Below, in pieces: positions 59,415 through 64,000 of a stretch of DNA of 64,000 nucleotides. This DNA comes from Corynebacterium sp. 122RC1 (lineage in GTDB: Bacteria > Actinomycetota > Actinomycetes > Mycobacteriales > Mycobacteriaceae): the NCBI RefSeq assembly GCF_024580955.1, contig NZ_JANIKD010000002.1:62001-126000 (forward strand), given 5' to 3'. The stretch's first letter is position 1; each line of letters starts with the position of its first letter. The position numbers and the translations under genes are program-made. Under the pieces are notes generated by a model. That model saw nothing but the letters and a program-made list of their open reading frames with translations, made no database searches and was not told where the DNA came from.

Positions 59415-59462
59415 TGTCGAATATTTCCAGAAAATTCGACACGTTTGCAGGATGTGTCGAAT
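59415..59462. promoter_or_regulatory. Upstream inverted-repeat operator cluster of fic
   Basis: TGTCGAAT (59415-59422) and ATTCGACA (59434-59441) form one inverted repeat; an exact ATGTGTCGAAT half-site follows at 59452-59462. The half-site is identical to one in the downstream operator. Confidence 0.65.
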
Positions 59463-59579
59463 GGCTAAACATATCTTGCCAGGCGGGCAACGATGCCGAT
59501 GATACTCGCAGGTTGTCGGCCAATTTTGAAACAATTGCTTGGGTGAAGCTAAGCGTTTATCATTGTGACATCTTGGGCC

Positions 59580-59612
59580 ATGTGTCGAATATTTAGTGAA
59601 AATTCGACACAT
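59580..59612. promoter_or_regulatory. Promoter-proximal inverted-repeat operator of fic
   Basis: Perfect 11-bp inverted repeat ATGTGTCGAAT / ATTCGACACAT with an 11-base centre, ending 12 bases before TTTAAT (59625-59630), the likely -10. A protein bound here would cover the -35. Confidence 0.7.
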
Positions 59613-59638
59613 CACCGCAACATATTTAATCTTTGGAT

Positions 59639-60742
59639 ATGTACCAAACTCTTCCAGATCAACCAGCATTCGACCCAGCCAAGCCCTTCAATGGGTTGCC
59701 GCCCCTTCCGCCGGGTGTTCCATTAGAAACCCCACAAGTTTTGAAGAACGTCATTAAGGCGCGAGAAGCACTGGCGGAGCTTAAGATGGCATGTCGGCTG
59801 ATCCCGAACCCTTTGGTCCTCACCAATACGATCCCACTGCGAGAGGCGCGAGCGTCGAGCGAGATTGAAAATATAGTCACTACGAATGACGAACTCTTCC
59901 GTGCCGCCTGGCTGGTGGACCAGGCGCCTAGTCCCGCCACCAAGGAGGCGATTAGATATAAGAACGCCCTCCATGAGGGGATTCGAGCTCTAGAAAGCCG
60001 TCCGCTTTCAATCCGAACTGCTGAATTGGTTTGTAAGAGTCTTCAGGGAGGCCCATCGCCTATTCGCTCTACTCCAGGTACCTACATTGGTGATTCACAG
60101 GCCTCAAAGAGGATCTATACGCCCCCGGAGGGGCGAGATGTGATTCTTGATCATCTTGCGTTGTGGGAGAGGTTCATCTATTCCGACCATGGGCTTGACC
60201 CCATTGTTCTCATGGCAGTGACTCACTACCAGTTTGAAGCCATCCACCCTTTCCATGACGGAAACGGGCGCACAGGACGCATCCTAAACATCCTGTTGCT
60301 CATGCAAGAGGAGCTCTTGACGGCTCCAGTTCTGTATCTTTCGGGCTTTATTGTGGAAAACAAGTCCGAGTACTACCGACTTTTACGGGAGGTTACGTCT
60401 GAAGGGAATTGGGAAGCTTGGGTTTTGTTCATGGTTAGGGCAGTGGAATCATCCGCACGCAACGCGCTAGCGCTCATAAACGATCTCCGAGATGCCCAAG
60501 ATGAAGTGGCAGACGCCATTCGCGGAGTTGGAATCGGCCCGGCTAAAGATTTGGCAGAACTGCTATTCATTAATCCTTACCTGCGCATCTCCAATGTTGT
60601 TGAAGCTGGTCTGGTGAAGCGTCAGCAGGCTACGGCGTGGCTGAATTCCTTGACTGAGGCAGGCCTACTAAGCGATGTGAAGGTGGGCCGTGAACGCCTA
60701 TTCATCAATGACAAGGCGCTCTCTGTACTCACTCGCGCGTAG
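59639..60742 (+). CDS. Fic family protein (class II, self-inhibited AMP-transferase type)
   Basis: 367 residues. The Fic motif HPFHDGNGRTGR (203-214) is complete, so nucleotide transfer (usually AMP) to target hydroxyls is expected. An inhibitory helix motif [ST]xxxE[GN] occurs on the N-terminal side as SSEIEN (Ser73, Glu77, Asn78), placing it in class II. The last 70 residues form a winged-helix-like region (ISNVVEAGLVKRQQATAWLNSLTEAGLL). The ATG is 8 bases after TTTAAT; probably leaderless. DNA here is less GC-rich than around it, consistent with transfer. No separate antitoxin gene is seen. Confidence 0.92.
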   Translation: MYQTLPDQPAFDPAKPFNGLPPLPPGVPLETPQVLKNVIKAREALAELKMACRLIPNPLVLTNTIPLREARASSEIENIVTTNDELFRAAWLVDQAPSPATKEAIRYKNALHEGIRALESRPLSIRTAELVCKSLQGGPSPIRSTPGTYIGDSQASKRIYTPPEGRDVILDHLALWERFIYSDHGLDPIVLMAVTHYQFEAIHPFHDGNGRTGRILNILLLMQEELLTAPVLYLSGFIVENKSEYYRLLREVTSEGNWEAWVLFMVRAVESSARNALALINDLRDAQDEVADAIRGVGIGPAKDLAELLFINPYLRISNVVEAGLVKRQQATAWLNSLTEAGLLSDVKVGRERLFINDKALSVLTRA

Positions 60743-60774
60743 AGCACGCAATCCCAAACTCACCCCCGAGTAAC

Positions 60775-61659
60775 ATGACACCCATGCAAACGATCGTGCC
60801 GAATATCTGGTGCAACAGCAACGCCCTTGAGGTGGCTGAACACTACGCAACAATCTTCCCCAACACCGAGATTACGAACGTGGTGCGCTATCCCACGGAG
60901 GGCCTGCTGGATTTTCAGCAGCCGATGGCGGGCCAGCCGCTCACGGTGGATGTGGAGATTCAGGGCTACCAGCTCACCCTCATCAATGCGGATGATACTT
61001 TCCGTCCGAACCCCTCCATCAGCTTCATGGTGACCAGCGCAAACAAGCAGCTCACCCAAGCGCTGTGGGACGGTCTCCATGAGGGGGGAAGGGTGCTGAT
61101 GGACTTGGCGGAATACCCCTTCAACCCCTTCTACGGCTGGGTGGAGGATAAGTTCGGCGTGTCTTGGCAGCTCATGACCTCCCCGGATGCGGAGACCTAC
61201 ATTTACCCGAGCCTGATGTTCTGCGGCCGCGCCCAGAACCGTGCTCATGAGGCGATTCAGCGTTATGTGGAGGTGATCGACGGCTCCGCGATCGAGCAGG
61301 TGGTCACCTATGCTGATTTTGGCCATGAGCTCGGCGGCGTGATCACAAAGGATTCCGTAGTGTTTTCCACCTTCACCCTTGCCGGTCAGAAGTTCGGCGC
61401 GATGGATTCCGCGGTGCCCCAGGACTTCGACTTCGACTGCGGCCTCGCCCTCCTCGTCAACGCCCACGGCCAGGAGCAGCTTGATCGCTACTGGAATGCC
61501 CTCTCCGCGGTCCCCGAGGCAGAGCGCTGCGGCTGGTTGCGCGACGAGTTCGGCCTCGCCTGGGAAATCGTCCCCGACAACCTCGACGAACTCATGTCCC
61601 GCCCCGGCGCCTATGAAAAGCTCATGAGAATGGGCAAAATCATCATCGCCGACTTCTAA
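60775..61659 (+). CDS. Two-domain VOC (PhnB-like) family protein
   Basis: 294 residues made of two glyoxalase-fold repeats: MQTIVPNIWCNSNALEVAEHYATIFPNTEI in the first half and IYPSLMFCGRAQNRAHEAIQRYVEVI in the second, each ending in a FGVSWQL / FGLAWEIV strand. This is the '3-demethylubiquinone methyltransferase-like' or PhnB group, often uncharacterised. No metal-ligand set can be assigned by eye. Single gene. Confidence 0.85.
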   Translation: MTPMQTIVPNIWCNSNALEVAEHYATIFPNTEITNVVRYPTEGLLDFQQPMAGQPLTVDVEIQGYQLTLINADDTFRPNPSISFMVTSANKQLTQALWDGLHEGGRVLMDLAEYPFNPFYGWVEDKFGVSWQLMTSPDAETYIYPSLMFCGRAQNRAHEAIQRYVEVIDGSAIEQVVTYADFGHELGGVITKDSVVFSTFTLAGQKFGAMDSAVPQDFDFDCGLALLVNAHGQEQLDRYWNALSAVPEAERCGWLRDEFGLAWEIVPDNLDELMSRPGAYEKLMRMGKIIIADF

Positions 61660-61697
61660 CCCCACCCCACGAGCTCACACTTTCGCCCTCCATCAGT

Positions 61698-61703
61698 TAG
61701 AAT
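61698..61703 (+). promoter_or_regulatory. -10 hexamer of the small peptide gene
   Basis: TAGAAT about 36 bases before the ATG; no good -35. Confidence 0.45.
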
Positions 61704-61739
61704 CCTTTAAGAAAGTTTCATCACTACTAAGGAGACCTC

Positions 61740-61874
61740 ATGATCATTCCTATCCCCATCCTCGTTGAAGGCTTCACCTCCTCTCTTCCAGAGATCTTCA
61801 ACTTCTACGCACAGTGGGCCCCAATCTTCACCGGCATCTCTGCGCTGATCAACGCTCCGCTGTTCTCCGTCTAA
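61740..61874 (+). CDS. 44-residue acidic hydrophobic peptide (small porin-like candidate)
   Basis: A short frame encoding MIIPIPILVEGF...PLFSV, 44 residues with two Glu and no Lys or Arg, net charge about -2. It lacks a signal peptide and is mostly hydrophobic. It has its own -10 (61698-61703), a good ribosome site AAGGAG five bases before the ATG, and a strong terminator 66 bases after the stop, so it is likely expressed. Size and acidity recall the corynebacterial mycomembrane peptides PorA and PorH, which also lack signal peptides; I cannot show homology. Other small membrane peptides are possible. Confidence 0.6.
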   Translation: MIIPIPILVEGFTSSLPEIFNFYAQWAPIFTGISALINAPLFSV

Positions 61875-61940
61875 GAACACGCTTCCCGACGCCGCCAGCG
61901 CCCCACAATTCAGGCGCCCCGCGGCGTTGCGGTTCAAGGA

Positions 61941-61970
61941 AAGTGCCCTGCTTCGGCAGGGCACTTTTTG
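61941..61970 (+). terminator. Intrinsic terminator of the small peptide gene
   Basis: Perfect 11-bp stem AAGTGCCCTGC / GCAGGGCACTT with the extra-stable TTCG tetraloop, followed by TTTG. Confidence 0.9.
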
Positions 61971-62010
61971 TTGCGCCAAATGAGCCCCGGTTCGGTAACT
62001 CTAGAGTGGC

Positions 62011-62074
62011 GCGCCCTAACCAGGACCTTTCGGTTCGGCTGCACCGTTTTTTGCGCAAGGTGTCCTGGTTAGGG
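62011..62074 (+). repeat. 65-bp palindromic element, copy H (64 bp)
   Basis: Begins GCGCCCTAACCAGGACCTTT, one or two bases short in the left arm (GGACC for GGACACC), and ends CAAGGTGTCCTGGTTAGGG. Confidence 0.87.
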
Positions 62075-62098
62075 TTTTTCTGCTGGATGCCGGCCCTT

Positions 62099-62163
62099 GC
62101 GCCCTAAGGAGGACACGTTTCGGTGTTCCGGTGCGGGTTTGGCGCAAGGTGTCCTGGTTAGGG
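62099..62163 (+). repeat. 65-bp palindromic element, copy I
   Basis: Begins GCGCCCTAAGGAGGACACG and ends CAAGGTGTCCTGGTTAGGG; followed by TTCG as in copies D, E and F. Confidence 0.88.
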
Positions 62164-62191
62164 TTCGCCCGCGCCAACCCCACCACCCCGC

Positions 62192-62256
62192 GCGCCCTTA
62201 GGAGGACACCTTTCTATTTCCCTGCACGAATATCACCAAAGGTGTCCTGCTTAGGG
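62192..62256 (+). repeat. 65-bp palindromic element, copy J
   Basis: Begins GCGCCCTTAGGAGGACACC and ends AAAGGTGTCCTGCTTAGGG, closest to a perfect palindrome. Confidence 0.88.
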
Positions 62257-62311
62257 CGTGCCACGCCGCAAACGCTCCGCCCTCACCCCAACACCCAGCC
62301 CGAAGCTCCGC

Positions 62312-63427
62312 TTAGCTCACAACCATCCCCACGAACCCAGCGGCGAGGACTACGGCCCAGGCAGGGGCGCCGCGCCAAAGGAAAATGCCGGCGGCGGCAG
62401 CAATGAGGGCGCTGGTGAGGTCGGTGATTCCGTGTGCGATCACGGGGTCCCAGAGCGCCGCGCCGAGCAGCCCCACGACGGCTGCGTTGATGCCGCGCAG
62501 GGCACGTTGGATCCAGGCGAGCGCAGCGAGGCGTGTCCATACGGGCATGATTGCGGCGAGCAGGAGGAATGAGGGCGCGAAGATCGCCAGGGTTGCCACG
62601 AGTGCGCCCCATGCGCCGCCGGTTGCCGCGCCGAGGTAGCTGGCCAGCGTAAACAGGGGCCCAGGCATTGCCTGCGCGAGGCCGTAGCCGGCGAGGAAGG
62701 TGGGGGCGTCGAGTTGAGTGAGCACCAGATCCGCCTCCAGCATGGGCAGCACCACGTGCCCGCCGCCAAACACCAACGCGCCCGCCCGCAGGTACGGGCC
62801 CCACCAGAAGAAGGAAGATGCGATCAGCAGTGCCACCAGCGCGATCGCCGCGACCGGAGCCCACCCGACGCGCCCCGCAGGCGGTGGGGAAGTGGGGGTG
62901 CTGGGGGCGTCGGGAAGCATAAGAGAGATCAGCGCCCCGGCTGCGATGCAGAAGAGTTGCATCCAGGCGTGCGGCGCGGCGATGAGGGCGGCGGCGGTTG
63001 CGAGTGCGATCAGGGCGGAGGGCACGGTGCTCGCGAGCGTTTTTGCCATGGCGATTAGCGCGATCACCACCACGGCGACGGCAGCGGCCATGAGGCCTTT
63101 GGTGGCGTTTTCGAGGAAGGGGAGGGAGGTGGCCGCCGCCATAATCACCGCCGACGGCGCCGTGAAGCCCACAAACGCTGCGAGCATCCCCAGGCCACCG
63201 GAGCGGCGCCACCCGATCGCCATGCCCACCTGGCTCGACGCGGGCCCCGGCAGAAACTGGCACAGCGCAACGATGTCGGCGTAGCTCGCGTCCGAAAGCC
63301 AGCGGCGCTTGGCCACAAATTCTTGGCGGAAGTAGCCAAGGTGGGCGGTGGGGCCGCCGAAACTCGTGAGGCCAAGCAGGGTAAACGCTTTCAGGACGTC
63401 TATCGACGCGCGCAGGGTTCCAGCCAT
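62312..63427 (-). CDS. chrA: Chromate transporter (ChrA)
   Basis: 371 residues, two homologous halves of about six membrane helices each. The first has LGLTSFGGPTAHLGYFRQEFV and CQFLPGPASSQVGMAIG; the second has LVFGGGHVVLPMLEADLV and LAQAMPGPLFTLASYLG. This is the long-chain ChrA layout, an exporter of chromate (or sulfate exchanger). On the minus strand TAGCAT stands 7 bases before the ATG, suggesting a leaderless message. Divergent from the ugpA-like gene. Confidence 0.92.
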   Translation of the reverse strand: MAGTLRASIDVLKAFTLLGLTSFGGPTAHLGYFRQEFVAKRRWLSDASYADIVALCQFLPGPASSQVGMAIGWRRSGGLGMLAAFVGFTAPSAVIMAAATSLPFLENATKGLMAAAVAVVVIALIAMAKTLASTVPSALIALATAAALIAAPHAWMQLFCIAAGALISLMLPDAPSTPTSPPPAGRVGWAPVAAIALVALLIASSFFWWGPYLRAGALVFGGGHVVLPMLEADLVLTQLDAPTFLAGYGLAQAMPGPLFTLASYLGAATGGAWGALVATLAIFAPSFLLLAAIMPVWTRLAALAWIQRALRGINAAVVGLLGAALWDPVIAHGITDLTSALIAAAAGIFLWRGAPAWAVVLAAGFVGMVVS

Positions 63428-63498
63428 GCCCTTGATGCTAGGCGGATCGCGGTGCAGGAGGTGAGCTACACCCTATTGCTTACCTACTTGACCAAAAC

Positions 63499-63550
63499 GT
63501 TTCACCTCAGCGCCCCCGGGAGTTCATTTTCCGCTGAGAAAGTTCTTCTT
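63499..63550. promoter_or_regulatory. Candidate phosphate-starvation box ahead of the ugpA-like gene
   Basis: Three GTTCA-type words in direct orientation, GTTTCACC (63499), GTTCATTT (63522) and GTTCTTCT (63542), spaced about two helical turns apart. Actinobacterial PhoP/PhoR boxes are built of direct GTTCACC-like repeats, and ugp genes belong to the phosphate stimulon in C. glutamicum. Spacing differs from the usual 11 bases, so this is tentative. Confidence 0.3.
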
Positions 63551-63551
63551 T

Positions 63552-64000
63552 GTGTCCGATGTCCAGTCCGTCAAGTCCGCCCAGCCCGGTCAGTCCGGCC
63601 AACCAGCCCAGACCGCCCAGCCAAAGGCAACAAAGTCAGCGCCGAGCGAACGCACGCTCCTCACCAGGGAGTGGTTGCTGGCTGCCTTGTTCTTGCTGCC
63701 CAACCTCGTGCTGCTCGCGGTGTTCACCTACCGGCCGCTGCTGGACAACATTCGGCTGAGCTTCTTTGAGTGGAATATCTCGAGCCCCACCTCCCGATTC
63801 ATCGGGTTGGCCAACTATCGTGAGTGGTTCACCAGGCCAGACACCCTGGTGGTCCTCAAGAACACCTTGTTCTTTACGTTCTTTGCCGTGGTGGGCTCGA
63901 TGGTGTTGGGTCTTGTACTGGCGCTGCTGCTGGACCAAAAGCTCAAGGGGCGCAACTTTACGCGCTCGGTGATTTTCGCCCCCTTCGCCATCTCCGGGGC
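63552..64000 (+). CDS. ugpA: Glycerol-3-phosphate ABC transporter permease (3' end outside window)
   Basis: 149 codons visible from a GTG start, running off the window. A 35-residue Gln/Ser/Pro-rich cytoplasmic tail is followed by LLTREWLLAALFLLPNLVLLAVFTYRPLLDNIRLSFFEWN, FIGLANYREWFTRPDTLVVLKNTLFFTFFAVVGSMVLGLVLALLLDQKLKGRNF, the MalF/UgpA type start of a sugar-phosphate permease. UgpA is the best guess from the RLSFFEWN and NYREWF sequences and the chrA-ugp neighbourhood; another MalF-type sugar permease is possible. The rest of the operon should lie downstream. Confidence 0.8.
   Translation, partial: MSDVQSVKSAQPGQSGQPAQTAQPKATKSAPSERTLLTREWLLAALFLLPNLVLLAVFTYRPLLDNIRLSFFEWNISSPTSRFIGLANYREWFTRPDTLVVLKNTLFFTFFAVVGSMVLGLVLALLLDQKLKGRNFTRSVIFAPFAISG

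Larger units (their letters stand above)
59135..59638. other. Region between rpoC and the fic gene
   Basis: 504 bases: rpoC terminator (59164-59214), two further CCCTCATG-type words (59220 and 59280), then AT-richer DNA with inverted-repeat operators. An open frame of 92 codons (59318-59596) is not believed to be a gene. Confidence 0.65.
61875..62311. other. Gene-free region with terminator and three repeats
   Basis: 437 bases: a GC-rich stem GACGCCGC / GCGGCGTT, the peptide gene's terminator, and copies H, I and J of the 65-bp element. No gene seen. Confidence 0.65.

Noticed and set aside
59318..59596. 92-codon open frame upstream of fic
   Set aside because: It runs through the inverted-repeat operators, lacks a ribosome site or family resemblance, and has poor codon bias.
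59391..59669. Minus-strand 92-codon frame with repeated CRIFxKYST
   Set aside because: The repeated peptide is the operator palindrome read twice; there is no other coding support.

Overview
The window is a stretch of a GC-rich actinobacterial chromosome, almost certainly a Corynebacterium. The evidence is gene content and order: menD, a small membrane gene, mgtA, ubiE/menG, a FAD reductase and a polyprenyl synthase, followed by tRNAs and secE-nusG-rplKA-rplJL-rpoBC. Other signs are a permease-ATPase fusion in a sialic acid importer, many leaderless starts and an RpoB beginning [14 protein letters not shown] cannot name the species.

Layout. 1-12.9 kb: a heme and cytochrome c block on the + strand: hemB (5' end outside the window), two small membrane genes, a P-type ATPase homologue that has lost its catalytic residues, hemE, hemY, hemL, a phosphatase, then the System II maturation set (TlpA-like lipoprotein, ccdA, resB, ccsB). 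12.9-15.4 kb: small membrane proteins, menA and menE. 15.4-19.5 kb: accessory genes, a DUF559/AbiEi-like protein flanked by copies of a 65-bp palindromic repeat, and a SNF2-type helicase. 19.5-31.9 kb: sialic acid and amino sugar use. The divergent operons nanR-nanK-nanE-nagA-nagB (-) and siaE-siaF-siaG-siaI-nanA-hydrolase (+) take N-acetylneuraminate from import to fructose-6-phosphate. 31.9-43.8 kb: the remaining menaquinone genes (menB, menC, menD, menG, menJ-like, polyprenyl synthase) with an ArsC-like protein, a short UvrA paralogue and a mannosyltransferase. 43.9-45.0 kb: tRNA-Tyr, -Thr, -Met and -Trp, with a four-unit tandem array of the 65-bp repeat. 45.1-59.2 kb: secE, nusG, ribosomal proteins L11, L1, L10 and L7/L12 and RNA polymerase beta and beta', with two small membrane genes and a DUF3068 gene between. 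59.2-64 kb: an accessory tail with a Fic protein behind inverted-repeat operators, a VOC protein, a 44-residue acidic peptide gene, three more 65-bp repeats, a chromate transporter and the start of a ugpA-like permease cut by the window end.

The points most worth a second look are: (1) ten copies of a 65-bp near-palindromic element, four of them in a 103-106 bp tandem array; (2) an over-represented word CCCTCATG/CATGAGGG (34 sites counted by eye, about 2 expected), which also forms the arms of the rpoC terminator, as uptake sequences do in Neisseria; (3) a P-type ATPase homologue without its phosphorylated Asp inside the heme cluster; (4) a 44-residue peptide gene with promoter, ribosome site and terminator that resembles corynebacterial small porins; (5) paired operators ahead of a Fic gene; (6) several 14-15 bp tandem duplications in and around menC, nanR and menG.

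All coordinates and motifs were read by eye. No database or folding program was used.
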